Shown here: positions 35,623-47,372 of the stretch, in pieces
How positions within the stretch are numbered: position 1 is the first letter of the stretch
Layout: every line of letters starts with the position of its first letter
Assembly (NCBI GenBank): GCA_014281115.1
Contig: JACONQ010000012.1
Location: 1,488,001 to 1,552,000 of the forward strand
Reading direction: 5' to 3'
Source of the DNA: Laburnicola sp. R22_1
Taxonomy: Eukaryota; Ascomycota; Dothideomycetes; Pleosporales; Didymosphaeriaceae
Length of the DNA stretch: 64,000 nucleotides
Position numbers and translations under genes: made by a program
Notes under the pieces: generated by a model
Database searches by the model: none
Told to the model about the DNA's origin: nothing
Seen by the model: only the letters and a program-made list of their open reading frames with translations

Positions 35623-37108
35623 CTACGCAGTACACTTATATAACGGGCTTACTATCTAACGCTATAACTATAAGAATTTAGCGTATCTATACAACACTCT
35701 CCTCCCTTAGTAACTTATTAATAAACATCTTTATCTTCTCTTTACTACCTTTAATTCTGCCCTTATTTATCTTCTTTCTAATATATAGTAATATAAGGTA
35801 TTACAGGCGTAGTAGAAAGTTTCTATATTTATTACTACGCCTATAGTTACTAGTTTATTACCAGCCTAACTAGTACACTAGGACTACCTTATATAGGGTA
35901 AGGTATACCTTTTACTTCCTATTAATAATACTCTAGATAGAGTAGTATTCTAGTATAGATCTAGCGACTTTAAGCAAATAGATTATTAAAGCGTACTTTT
36001 AGGTAGTGTTAACAGCGGCATTAGCATTAGGGTCTAGGAAGATAGTAAAAATAGGATAATAGCGATAGTAGTAGAAGTCTTTTTAAAGTTAATTTTAATA
36101 TAGAAATAGAGTATTAGTATATCTATAGTATGTGTAAGCTTCTACTTAGCATATATCTTATATGTAGTATAAATCTACTAATATAGCTATTACTTCTAGT
36201 AATCTTTAGAAATAATAGTAAAGAGAGATAATAGTTATAGTGTTGTACTAGTTGCAGCGCTAGCGCTATCTTATACTTCTTCCCCTCTATTCTAAACTAT
36301 AGTATAGTAATATAGCCCTATTATATTTTGTATATAGATTTTTTGCTTAGAGTGTACACGCTAAGCCTACTAAGCTTGCTTAGCTCGCTTATAATCCACT
36401 AACTCCTTTTTATTAATACCTTAAAACGCTTTTCTATGTATATAATAAAAGAAGGAATAACTGCTATTATTATAATATTTTTATTAGAAACCCCTTAGTC
36501 GCCAAAAAAAACTATAGTAAAAGTATAGCTTTAGTGTTAAGTATATATATTAAACCTAACTAAGTACCTAATTATTTACCTAGTATCTATATACTTTTTA
36601 TAGTATCTATTCGCTAGCTATATATCCTTAGGCTATATTATAACCTATTTTATGTGTGTTGCGTTCATTTATCTACCTAGGGGTAGGACGACAAAGGCTT
36701 TCATTTTAAAAAATATAACAGTACTTGCCAGCCTCTCTACTAAGCACGCCCTATTACTTTTCTTTTACACCCTATTTCCCCCTCTTTATATCTTTTACCT
36801 TCCTAAAGACGCCTTTCTTAGTTAGTGTTAGCGTAGTAGTTAGCGTAGGCCTATGCCCTACGCTACCCTTTATATAAGAAAGGGCCCCCTATATTTCTTT
36901 CTTATCTACTATCTTAGAATAGTATTAATTTAATTAGCTTTTTTAACTATTCTAGCTGTCTCTAATAGGTTAGTACTATAAGACTGCATACCGCCCTTAT
37001 ATTATTCTAAGACTAATCTTTTTATTTAGCTGTAAATAGCAATATAATATCTACTTTTTCCTTAAAACACTATCTATAGACAGTTAAATTAGTAAAAGCT
37101 TTACTTTA

Positions 37109-37620
37109 TTAGTTACTAGTTCTGCTGGGTAATTATTATAGTATACTAAAATTTATAAAACTACTATTATAACTTCTCTACTTACTCTAAGTAAGTAAAA
37201 GTATATTAGTTTATTAGTTACTAGTTATGCTAGGTAGTAGTTCTACGCTAAGATCTATTAAAAAAAAGCTACTTTTACACTCCTCTATCTACTCTAAGTT
37301 AGTAAAGGAGTATTAGTTTATTAGTTACTAGTTATACTAAGTAGTTATTATACTATACTAAGGTCTATAAGGCTACTATTATAACTTCTTTACCTACTAT
37401 AAGGAAGTAAGGGTGTATTAATTTGTTAGTTACTAGTTATGCTAGACAGTTATTACACTATGCTAAGGTCTATTAAAAGAAGCTACTTCTACACTCTTCT
37501 ACTTACTACGAGTAACTAAGGGTGTATTAGTTTATTAATTATTTTAGTGCTAAGCAGCTATTACACTACGCTAAGGTCTATTAAGAAAGGCTACTTCTAG
37601 TTAGTTACTCTTATAAGAGA
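37109..37620 (+). repeat. G3-I leader tandem repeat, about 106-bp period
   Basis: About five units, recognisable by TTAGTTACTAG at 37109, 37214, 37321 and 37426 and a weaker copy near 37533, spaced 105-107 bp. Units alternate the segments GCTACTTTTACAC and CTACTATTATAAC. Homologous, inverted, to the 118-bp repeat at 62985-63395. Confidence 0.8.
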
Positions 37621-40170
37621 CTAGTTTAATAGGTTACGCCACTATAGTTTATTAAAGAGATTGCTTTAGGTTATAGAAGTAGTAGTACTATTTTACGCTA
37701 GTAGAATTAAAATCCTACTAAGGCCTATTTAGAAAGGCTAAGATTCTAAGTCTACTAGCTAGTAGTTATAGTGTAAGTAGTAGAAAGTTCTATTAGTTAC
37801 TTTTATAAGACTTTATACTCTAATTTAATAGGTTGCACCTAGATTTACTAAAAGAGATTTCTTTAGTCTAATAAGAGACTACCCTAAATATTTCTAAATA
37901 GTAACAAATAATAATAAATAATAACTATATGACCTCTAAAGACTAATTTGCCTATAACACCTAACTGGTGTTATACTATAAGGGCTAAAGACACTAAGTA
38001 AGGGGAATTAGAATTAGAATCTAGAGACGCTATAGCACTATTTATAAAGATTTTATATAAGTAATACTTTTACCCTTTCTATAAAGCGCTCTATTTTACT
38101 TACTAAGCGTGCTAGCTTACACTTATAAAATACCTAAACCTACTAAATCTAAATATTCTACTAAGCCTAATTATTAATCTCTTAGGTATTTTTTTTATTC
38201 TTTACTACCTACGCAATAGACGCTCCTAATAAACTACTCTAATACTTAGAAAACCTAAATACTAGATTATTTAGCGCTAGATTTACTAAGTAACTTTATT
38301 TAGTCTACTTTAATCTTTTGCTACTCTATCTTACTAAGTAGTCTTATAGACCTTACTCTAATTTTTTACTACTTTAAACCTTTATTAAGCTTATATTTAA
38401 ACTAGGATAGCACTAGTTATAGAAACCTACTCTTTTTACTATAACTACCCTAGCCTTTACCTACTACCTATTAAGTATTTAGCTAGGCAACTAATTACTA
38501 GGCTATTAATATTACCTAGCTACCTTTTAGTTTAACTTATTAATAAATTATGGTTAAATATTTTTATTTTAACTCTACATTTGCCTTAAACCTGCTAGTA
38601 GTGAGCCTCTAAATCTAATAACTTTATATTATTATCTCTTAAGAGTCCTAACATTAACGTATATTAGGTAACTCTAACTACCTTTTCTAATAATAAAAAC
38701 TCTAAACTAGAGCCTAAGTCTAATTACTTTAGCTAACTACTTCCTACTACCTTTTCTTAGCTATTACTATAATAGCTAGATAAGCTAGAAGACGCCTAAC
38801 TTAGTAAGGACTATAGTAATTATACTAGAAAAGAGGCGCTTAATAAGAATAATCTTTATAAATTTAATATTACTTACTATAATAATAGCCTAAAAGATAA
38901 TACCACTATATATTATAGTAGTAGATTAAAAGTTAAAGAGCCAGCCTATTATAATAACCTCCCTAATAATAATCTTTAATTTACTAACTTAATTAATCTT
39001 AAGTCTAACTTTTTATAAAAAGAATACTTAGGTAATAAATCTAACAGTAAACTACCTAATAAAATCTTCTATAATACTAACAATTAGAAGCTGCCTACTA
39101 ACTATTAGCTCTTACTCTAATCTACTAGTTACTTAACTTATTCTACTCTTAAGAGCACTCTAAGCTACTAAAATAAGTAGTCTAGTTTACTACTAATTAA
39201 GTAACTTTCTAGCTAGCTAACTGTGTATAGACACCTATTGCCTTTAGTGCTTTTACTCTTAGCTATTCTCTTTTTAGCTAGCTAACTACTAATTTAGCAG
39301 CTTTTTAGTTATTATATATGTATAGGGCGATCGCGAACGCAATGACCGAACTATAGTTAAGCGTCCCATCGCCCACACTGTTCCCGCGGTTGCGACTCCG
39401 CGGTCCACTGCGGCTCTCTAACAGTCTACTAGTTGAGAGATAATATGTGACTTAGTTATACTAGATAGTAGACTATTTATTAACTACCGTTAACAATACT
39501 GCTGTAAAGAAAGTTAATAATAAAATTATTATTATTTTGTGTATATTTTATTACTACTACTATATGCTAGATACTAGGTTTTAGTGCCTCCTATTTTACT
39601 CCTCTCTATATATGGTGTAGACTCGACCTTAGTTAGAATCTCTACATAACAAAGATGTTTTATATATATATAGGGCACCTATAACTTTTAGCACTCCTAC
39701 CTCTATCTCTAGATATTTTTACTATTGCTAGCAGCCCCTATAGCTTTAGAAGCTGCCCTATCCTAATTAAAAACTAGTTAGATTAATACGTTTTCTAACA
39801 CTCTTCTATAGTATTAGGAAATATTATATAATATAATTGCGCTAGCGCATAATAAACTAATTAGAATTATTTTAGCTAACTATGGTTTTATATAGTGTTA
39901 GAGCTAAGAATGCGCTCTATTAGCAAAATGCTAAACACTAAGATATAGTTTCTAATCTAGTACTAATTTATCCCTAACTAGTTTTCTTAATATTTTTACT
40001 AAATAGTACCTAAAGTAAAAACTAAGGCTATCGCTAGAACTGTAGAGGCCTATTGCCCCTATTCTAGCCCTCTTTAGTCCTAAAATACTACTAGTTATAT
40101 TAAAAATCTACTAAAACACCCTATTTTTATATACTTTCCTTTCTATTTTTAGGCCTTATAAAGGGGGTTA
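37621..40170 (+). pseudogene. G3-I internal region, unassigned
   Basis: AT-rich sequence with RIP-type stops in every frame. 38160-39310 may be gag but carries no motif I can defend. 39680-39960 matches the reverse complement of 46440-46680 in G3-II and is the 3' non-coding part. A GC-rich islet at 39325-39425 is listed separately. Confidence 0.45.
39325..39425. other. 100-bp GC-rich islet within RIP-degraded DNA
   Basis: From GGGCGATCGCGAACGCAATG to CACTGCGGCTCTCTAACAG, with several intact CpA dinucleotides, unlike everything around it. It contains CCGCGGTTGCGACTCCGCGG, a short inverted repeat. Not a tRNA by shape. Possibly a late insertion, or a segment spared by RIP. Confidence 0.55.
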
Positions 40171-40597
40171 TATAATAGTACTTGCTAGCCTTCCTATTAA
40201 GCACGTCTTATTACCTTTCTTTTACACCTTATTTTTCTTTATTTGCGCCTTTTACCTTTCTAAAGCGCCTTTTCTAGTTAGTGTTAGCGTAGTAGTTAGT
40301 GTAGGCCTATGCCCTACGCTGCCCTCTATATAAGAAAGGGTCCCCTATATTCTTTTCTTATTTACTATCTTAGAATAATATTAATTTAACTAGCTCTTTT
40401 AACTATTCTAGCTGTCCCTAATAGATTAGCCCTATAAGGCCGTGTATCGCCCTTATAAATAATATAATAAAAAAAGTAGAGCCCCTTACTTAGTAATTAA
40501 AAAAGGCATAAAAAGATAATAATAAAAAACCTACTTTATATAAATAGTATTAATATTAATATCTAGAACTATTAGTATTTATTTTATAGTAGGAGTA

Positions 40598-40726
40598 CGC
40601 TTTTTTATTATTACCTTTGTACGCCTTCTCTAGTTACTAAGCAGGCCGCTCTGCTTTTTTTATTATGTTATTTAAGATGAAAGCCTTTGTCGTCCTACTC
40701 CTAGATAGATAACAATAACGCTACAC
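40598..40726 (+). mobile_element. Truncated A-family copy
   Basis: 129 bp of the constant A end (TTTTTTATTATTACC ... GATAACAATAACGCTACAC), flanked by a perfect 12-bp direct repeat ATAGTAGGAGTA (40586-40597, 40727-40738). Confidence 0.78.
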
Positions 40727-40936
40727 ATAGTAGGAGTAGAGTGTTATAAAAATATTTTTAAATATTCTAATTAGAAAAGCCTTTAATACCTTCTAGAGAG
40801 TAGCTAGTATAGTAGACTAGAAGTAAATATTTTTCGTATCTTTATCTTACGCTATTTCTTTAATAAGGTAGTAGAATAGACGTTTTTAAATAAGGAGCTT
40901 AACACTCTTTTAGTACTTTTTAATTTCCTTAAGTAT

Positions 40937-41980
40937 GTGGTGTTAAATTAACTACCTAGGGGTAGCACGACAATGGGTTTTATCTTAAATAAGATAATAT
41001 AAAAAGCAGAGCCCCCTGCTTAGTAATAAAAAAAAAGTGTAAAAAGGTAGTTATAAAAATGCGCGTTTAAACTACTAAGCGAGCTTAATAGTCTTAGCGT
41101 AGTGCTACTTCTATAAGCAAAATCTTTATAAAGAGGCTACTTAGAACTTTAGGAGAAATATAACTTTAGCGTAGCTACGCTATAGTTATCTATCTTTATT
41201 CTGTGCTATTCTAATTATCGTAAATAATATAAGTTAATATATTAATAGCTATATACTATTTCTTATAAGTAGGATAAGAATAACACGTACTAGATACACT
41301 ACTACTCTATTACTCTATTAAGGTTATTCTTAATAAATCTTCTATTATTGCTGCAGCTCCCTACTCTACTATTTATTTAGGTATTAATAGTGGTCTTACT
41401 AACGCTAAGGTACTTACTAATACTAAAAAGTATATACTAGAGTTCTATTCTATCTATAAGCTTGCCTAGCATAAGGGATAAGTATACTTAACTATTTATA
41501 AGGCTATCCTTATCTACTAGTTAGGTTAGTAGCTAGTCTAGTTTACTAAGGATAAAATAATTATATTTCTACACTAGTAAATATAATTACTCCTTATTAG
41601 TAACAGAATTTAGTAGGAAAGGTAAAAGGTAGATAATAAGGTCTTTATTAATAAGCTGCAAGGTGGCGAGAGTGTTATATAGATCCGCAAGATTCTTCTA
41701 GCTATTATTACTATTAAGTTAGCTTATCTAAGTAAGCATGCCGCGTAGCGGCAAGTGCGGATAACTAATAATAGCAGTGGCAATAAGCTAGGTGTGCTAT
41801 ATACGCCGTAAGTAAACTTTATATTAGAACTAGGAGCTTATAGGGTGTAGAGTTAATAAGGTATTTAAGATTAGTTTTTAATTAGAATTAGGTGCTGTAC
41901 ATAGTATATATAACCTTCCATCTTAATCTACTTTAGCCTCAAACTAAAAAAAAGATTAAAAAAGGTATTCGGCAAGCCGA
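40937..41980 (-). mobile_element. A-family repeat, copy 4 (least mutated)
   Basis: A 1044-bp inverted copy, starting on the plus strand GTGGTGTTAAATTAACTACC and ending TATTCGGCAAGCCGA. The flanks share CTTAAGTAT within ATTTCCTTAAGTAT (40923-40936) and ATTCTTAAGTAT (41981-41992). It keeps more CpA and CpG than the other copies, so it is best for consensus building. An imperfect palindrome CTACTAAGCGAGCTTAATAG lies near 41070-41090. Confidence 0.8.
41292..41856 (+). pseudogene. Candidate A-family protein, family unknown
   Basis: A plus-strand frame through A copy 4, in register at 41341, ends at TAG 41848 / TAA 41854. All other stops are TAA/TAG at positions that could be Gln. Readable blocks are IYLGINSGLTNAKVL, YILEFYSIYKLA, VYLTIYKAILIY and VFINKLQGGESVI; the last is also readable in the diverged B element (35628-35760, minus strand), which speaks for real coding conservation. 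I know no matching family. The opposite strand also has a frame broken only by RIP-type stops, so the coding strand is not settled. The start is not identifiable. Confidence 0.4.
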
Positions 41981-41992
41981 ATTCTTAAGTAT

Positions 41993-42900
41993 AATAGCTA
42001 TATATTATTAGAATATATATATATAATAAATAGCTATAATAATAATATCCTACCTAGATTTTATTAGTGCTTTTCTCTAGCGTAGTAGATAGCATTCTAT
42101 ATAATTTGTAAGGCGTCTTCTATATAGCCTTTGTAGCTAGTAACTTTTACTTTTTTATTTAAATTTTACTAGTAGCCACTTTAGTAGTAAGTTTAAATAG
42201 TCTACTATATACTATTATTTTAGGAATTAAGGTTATAAAGTAGTTAAGATAGTAGAGTATTAAAAAAAGTAGCTAGAAGGATAGTAAGGTAAAGTAGCTA
42301 AGTAGATAATAAGGAAGTAAAAAATATAGTAGTATTATTAGCGTCTTACTTATATATATAGGCCTATATAGCTACTTTTTATAATAATAATAATAATATT
42401 TTTATTATTTCTATAATATTAACTATAGTTATTATATACTATTATTACACTCTATACTATAGTATCTATTAAAAAGAGGTCTTGTCTATACACTATACAG
42501 GCAAAGGCACCTAAGGGTGTTAAGGTTTTAATATTGTTGCACAATAGTATTATATAGAAATTATGTAATGTCTATGCGCCGCGGCTTATGTGCTATAGAA
42601 TCCCCTCTTTTCTATTTGCACCCATTTTAGATATACGTAATTAATACTAAAGTTAGTTCTATTATATTTTTTGTTATATAATTATTCTATACACCCTCTA
42701 CACTTGCTAGTATAGAGTATTAGATATTAATATCTATATAGATAGCTATAAAGTATCTATTCTACACTAATTAGTAGTTAACTAACCTTTAACTGCAAAT
42801 TAGTAAGAGTAAAGATAGATTATATAAACTATTATTAGCTATATAATTTATTTTATTATACCCTATTCTCTATACACAAGGGGATAGTAGATTAAACCTT
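41993..42900. other. AT-rich DNA, possibly copia LTR/leader
   Basis: TpA-rich DNA without recognisable genes. A less mutated stretch at 42480-42620 (GGTCTTGTCTATACACTATA ... CTATGCGCCGCGGCTTATG) could belong to an LTR, but no second copy lies in the window. Confidence 0.35.
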
Positions 42901-44470
42901 TATAAAGTTAGTAAGTAGATATTGCTGCTATATAAAATTTAAGAGAAAATAGTACACTAAGTATACTACTTGTAACTATACAAACACATAGTTAAATAAT
43001 AATAAACTCTAATAAAGCGTAACCCTCTATATAACTAACTTATTAAACAAACTATTATATAATAGCTACTTCTATTACCTTATAAGAAGCCCTTACTACC
43101 TTATATAAAGTTCCTACTACCTTATAAAACAATACTAATATACCTAAGTATACTAGACTATACAATTAGTATATTAAAAGGATAGAAATATTAGAGAAAA
43201 TACTACGCAAGAGATTAAGACCTACATATTAAAAGGATAAGATTAATATAGCAAATAATTCTTTTTAGTTAGAACTATAATTGTATAGACTATATACTAT
43301 TGCTAAGTATTATATATTATACTAAAAAGGAATAGCTTTCTTAGAGTTATTATAGGAAGATAATAAAGGATAAAAAGAATACTATTGTATAGAATTAGGC
43401 TATATATAGAAAAGAGAGCTTATAGTAGCCCTAGAAGAAAAGGGTATTAAGCTAAGAGCAAATACTAAAGCTATAAGTGCTAGCAAACTATATAAAGTAG
43501 CCTAATATAATATATATACTACTTATATAACACTACCTTTACTAGCTTACTTAACACTCTATATGCAAATACTAAGGCTAATTCTAAAGATACTAGAGCT
43601 AACTAAGCTATTATATAAACCTAAATAGAGCAAGCTACTACTATTATGAGTACTTACACAGCTATAGATGTCTATAGATATATTAAAAGAACCTTTGTAT
43701 AAGTACTAAGGATAATCTTATTTATATAAATAACTAAATAAACTACTACTCTTTGCATATAGTATCTAACTACTATTTTATCTACCTATTTGCAACTATT
43801 AAATACTATATAGAATAGAGCTACTATTAGTTAAACATAAATTATAGGCACTATACTAATCTATATTGTCTAAGCCTATACTACAATTTAACCTTTATAA
43901 GCTTTCACCTAAGTATAACCTACTTAAAAACTTCTAGCTAATAAGATAATTTAATTCTAAAGGGTATAGAATAAAGAAAACAACTACATAGGAGCTCTAT
44001 ATAATATTTTAGTAGATAAGACTAGGATCTTTGATCTATATAGACGTCTAGATAGTTCTAAGGATTAGCCTATTAAATTTAATAGTAGAAGGATTTAGCT
44101 AATATATAATACTATAGTTCTTCTATAGAAAGGTTAAGTAAAAGGCCTTTGCATAATTAGTCCTAAAGATAAGAATACTACTTAAAGGTATATAAAGCAG
44201 CGTGTAAGAGGCGTCTATATTATATTTATATACTAGCTAAAAGCTATGTTAAATCTATCTATTACTACTTAGACTATATTACTTTTATATAAAGATATTA
44301 AGGCTTTAAATATATAAATCTAATAGCAGATTAGTAATAGTAAATGCTGTCTTACCTTTATATTATTATATCTTTATTACGCAAAGTTATTTATCTTTAC
44401 TAATAGCTTATTTACTAATAAAAAGAACCTAAGCGTATAACTAGAATTCCTAATTACTCTAGGTAATACT
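42901..44470 (+). pseudogene. Copia RT-RNase H fragment, degraded
   Basis: A plus-strand frame with RIP-type stops. From about 44080 it reads like the RT-RNase H end of fungal copia elements: VEGFQLIYNTIVLLQKGQ, then QRVRGVYIIFIYQLKAMLNL, then LFIFTNSLFTNKKNLSVQLE (RNase H block with the Asp changed to Asn). Because integrase sequence follows it at 44640, it must belong to a different copia element from the one downstream, or to a rearranged copy. Confidence 0.5.
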
Positions 44471-45934
44471 ACTAGGCGGGCAGTCATACGTCTATACGTG
44501 TAAGAGCACTAAAGTAAGTAGGATAAGAAATTATTACTAAGGCTATAATAATAAGGGAAAGCGCAAATCTACTACCTAAAATATAGCCTAAGATTCTAAA
44601 TATAGCCGCTTACCTCTATAGTAAGAGTCTATTAGCTCTATACACTTCTTAAGCACTAGATAAAGTGCTTAAAAATTAGTTTAGGTAGTATTTTTATTAG
44701 TATAAGCCTACTTAAGTATAAGCATAGATAGCTAATCTTTATCCTAATTAAAGTAGAATTTACGCCTATAGCTAATAAGCATATCCTTTAAAAAGAGATT
44801 GCGTAGTAGAGTAGAATAAGCAAGGATTTAAAGTAAATCCTAAAGGCTATATTAAATACCTAGTTACTTATAAAGTATTAAATCTCTATAGAATATAGAT
44901 CCTAGTGCTTAAGTAGGTAATTACTACACATAATATTATATTTAATAAAATATTATTTTATAAGGGTAAAGCTAATTAAGGCACATTCTATAAAGAAGTA
45001 GTAAAAATTATTAGAGTTCTATACAAAGGAAAAATTAATAATCTAAAAAAAGAGTTAGTAGATATCCTTAGTCTTCTTACTACACTAGATAAGTAAGCAA
45101 GTACTAAGGAAGTAGAAAATAGTGTTTCTATCTAGTAATTTAAGAGCTTAGCTAACTAGGCTAGCGATTAAGTAGCTAATAGAACTAATATATAGGTAGT
45201 AAGCTTAGCTAGTAAGTAGCTAAGAATTTATATAGTTTAAAGCAAGTATATAGGACTTGCAACCTCTAAATAAATACTAGAGCTAGGCAATCTAGGGTAT
45301 AATAAGTTAAGAAATTATAGGAAGACTAATAGCTACTAGAGTGTATACTAATCTAGGCAAGCTAGCCTATTAAATTCTAAAAAGTGTTCTCTCTAAAGTG
45401 TAAAGACTAAGAGCTTTATAGCTGCCTTTTAATTTAGCCTTAAAAGTTTAATTATATTAAAGGAAGTAGATAATCTACTAGTAAGCTAAAGGCAAAGGTA
45501 AGACTAAGGACTTATAAGATTAAGTAGGAGACTCTAAGATAATAATATAGACATATATATTTAGAACTATCTACCTCTTTAATAATAATAAGATTATAAA
45601 AAGGATAATAATACTACTAATTAGCTAGGGAGTAGATTAGCTATATATGCACTAATTGCTAGTTATATAATAAAGAAACTCTAAAATAACATTCTATTTA
45701 TATATATTCTAGAAGTATAGAGAGTCTAGAATAAGCACTAAAAGTATATTATAATAAGTTTTATAGTTGCTGCAGCAATACCTAAAAAGATACTAAAGGC
45801 ATTATCTCTTACTAATCTATATAGAGACAAGCTACTAAAGTTACATATCTTATAAAAATACCTTACTAAATATCTACTTAAAAAGCTCTTTAAGCAAGCC
45901 TCTTATATTAAAATTAGTACACTTAAGAAGAAAG
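44471..45934 (+). pseudogene. Copia integrase to RT (C2), first part, degraded
   Basis: A plus-strand frame with RIP-type stops. 44640-44980 reads as the end of the integrase and linker of fungal copia: ALDKVLKNQF, AYPLKRDCVVE.NKQGFKV, GYIKYLVTYKVLNLYRI, VITTHNIIFNKILFYKG. 45780-45934 is the start of RT (LSLTNLYRDKLLKL, LLKKLFKQASYIKISTLKKK). The frame is cut at 45934 by G3-II and resumes exactly at 63779 once one copy of GAAAG is removed. Confidence 0.75.
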
Positions 45935-46184
45935 TGTAAGGGCGGTAAGGGCACGGTCTATAGGGCACGGTTAAAAGAGAGAACTCTTACTAAGCAAGCC
46001 TATAAGGAAGGGACCTGGGGGGCCCTTACTTATATAGTGGGCGGCGTAGGGCATAGGCCCCACGCTAACCATGCGCTAACACTCACTAGGAAAGACGCCT
46101 TCTATAAGGTAAAAGGCGCTATTAGGGTGTGAAAGGAAAGATAATAGTAAATAACTAGTAGGGAGGCAGGCACGAACCGTTATA
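45935..46184 (-). repeat. G3-II 3' LTR
   Basis: 250 bp, plus strand TGTAAGGGCGG ... CGAACCGTTATA. Shares AAGGGACCTGGGGGGCCCTT and GGCGTAGGGCATAGGCCCCA with the 5' LTR. Preceded by GAAAG. The purine tract lies at 46185-46197 (plus strand TAACCCCCCTTTT). Confidence 0.88.
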
Positions 46185-46197
46185 TAACCCCCCTTTT

Positions 46198-47178
46198 AAG
46201 GTCCGAAAATGGGAAGGAAAGTACGTGAAAATAGAGTGTTTTGGCGGATTTTCAACGTAACCAGCACTATTTTAGGGCCGAAGAGGGCTAGAATAGGGGC
46301 AACCGGCCCCTACGGTTCTAGCGGTGGCCTCGGCTTTTAATTTGGGTGCCATTTGGTAGAGATATTAAGGAAAGTTATTGGGGGTGAATTAGTGGATTAG
46401 TGGAAAAACGCGGTAGAAACCACATCTTAGCGTTTGGCGTTTCGCTAACAGAGCGTATTCTTAGCTCTAACACTATATAAAAACATAGTTAGCCAAAAAA
46501 TTTCTAGTTAGTTTATTGCGCGCTAGCGCAATTGTGTTATATAAGGTTTCCTAGTACTATAGAAGAGTGTTTTAAAAAACGTGTTGACCTAACTATACAG
46601 TTTTTAATTAGGGCAGGGCGGCTCCTAAAGCCATGGGGGCTGCCGGTAATAGTAGGGACCTTTAGGGGTAGAGGGGCTATTAGGGGGTAAGGGTACTAAA
46701 AAGCGATAGGTATCTAGTTATGCGCGCGAGCCTAAGGGCGTATAGGTGTTAAAAAGTAATAGGCACCTAGCTAAGCACGCCTAATGCGGCGCTTTGACCC
46801 TGTCTTTATAGGCACATTGTCTTTAGGGATAGGCTCTAGAAAGGTGTTTTGGAGGGCGGCGTCTAGCTAAATAGGTAACTGTTTTGGGGGACTGGCTCGC
46901 TTAGGGTACTTCTAATAGTAAGCTTTAATTAGCAGGAGAGAGTTAACAAAGTTATTGGCAGAGTAGTAGGTTGGGTTGAGGTTATGCCCTTCCTACGCTG
47001 CCTGGTACTTTAGTGTTCTATAGTCTACTTTACTATTAAGAATGCGAGAAACTAGCTACTTAGAGACTCTGTCTATCTTAATAGGTAGTTCTAGAGGTTA
47101 TAATTAACTTAGTAAGGGATTATTTAAATCCCATTAAAGCCTATTAGCGTGGAACACTAAGTAAACTCTTATGTATTA
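46198..47178 (-). other. G3-II 3' internal region
   Basis: Moderate-GC, less RIP-damaged DNA between the 3' LTR and the Fot1-like insertion. 46440-46680 matches G3-I 39680-39960. Minus-strand 47170-46850 holds a piece of the pol C-terminus with RIP stops (AFLIVK, QRRKGITSTQPTTLPITLLT). The rest looks non-coding. Confidence 0.5.
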
Positions 47179-47372
47179 ACGTACTCTATAACTAAGCGAC
47201 TCACCCAACCGAGCGACTCACTTTTGCCAAGACTCCACTAAAACATACTACTATTAATAGTATAACGCGATGCCTTAACAACACAACAAACTACTAGCGT
47301 TAAACAAAGCTTGTATACAGCTTGCGATCTAGGCTATTAAATAAGACGCGTTACTTTCGCAAAGACGTGCTG

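Larger units (their letters stand above)
15296..36513. mobile_element. B-family element, split by the G1 retrotransposon
   Basis: Parts at 15296-15589 and 35628-36513, joined in thought by removing G1 and its duplication, make about 1180 bp. Flanks are ATAGTAAAAGTATAG at 15281-15295 and 36514-36528. B is a diverged relative of the A family: it shares the layout and blocks such as CTAACTAGTACACTAGGACT near 35877, and the peptide corresponding to FINKL..ESV.QIR on the minus strand. Its right end reads CTTAGTCGCCAAAAAAAACT. A short B fragment lies at 8177-8285. Confidence 0.7.
36714..40457 (+). mobile_element. Gypsy-family relic G3-I, lacking pol
   Basis: LTRs at 36714-37001 and 40171-40457 (288 and 287 bp) are of the same family as the LTRs of G3-II. 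The 3' LTR is preceded by the purine tract AAGGGGGTTA. The flanks AAAAA and AATAA (36709-36713, 40458-40462) fit a 5-bp duplication with one change. The interior has a tandem-repeat leader (37109-37620) and a 3' region homologous to 46185-46900, but no recognisable RT or integrase: total 3.7 kb against about 8.5 kb for G3-II. It was probably deleted or non-autonomous. Confidence 0.82.
36654..40527 (-). mobile_element. Truncated A-family copy split by G3-I
   Basis: Parts 36654-36713 and 40458-40527 together make about 130 bp of the A element's constant end (GTTGCGTT..., CTACCTAGGGGTAGGACGAC, then GTAGAGCCCCTTACTTAG). Outer flanks are AACCTATTTTAT (36642-36653) and AACCTACTTTAT (40528-40539), a 12-bp target duplication with one C/T difference. 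The gypsy relic G3-I was inserted later. Confidence 0.7.

Noticed and set aside
39325..39425. tRNA or other structured RNA gene
   Set aside because: Length and GC fit poorly; no anticodon arm or T-loop consensus was found.
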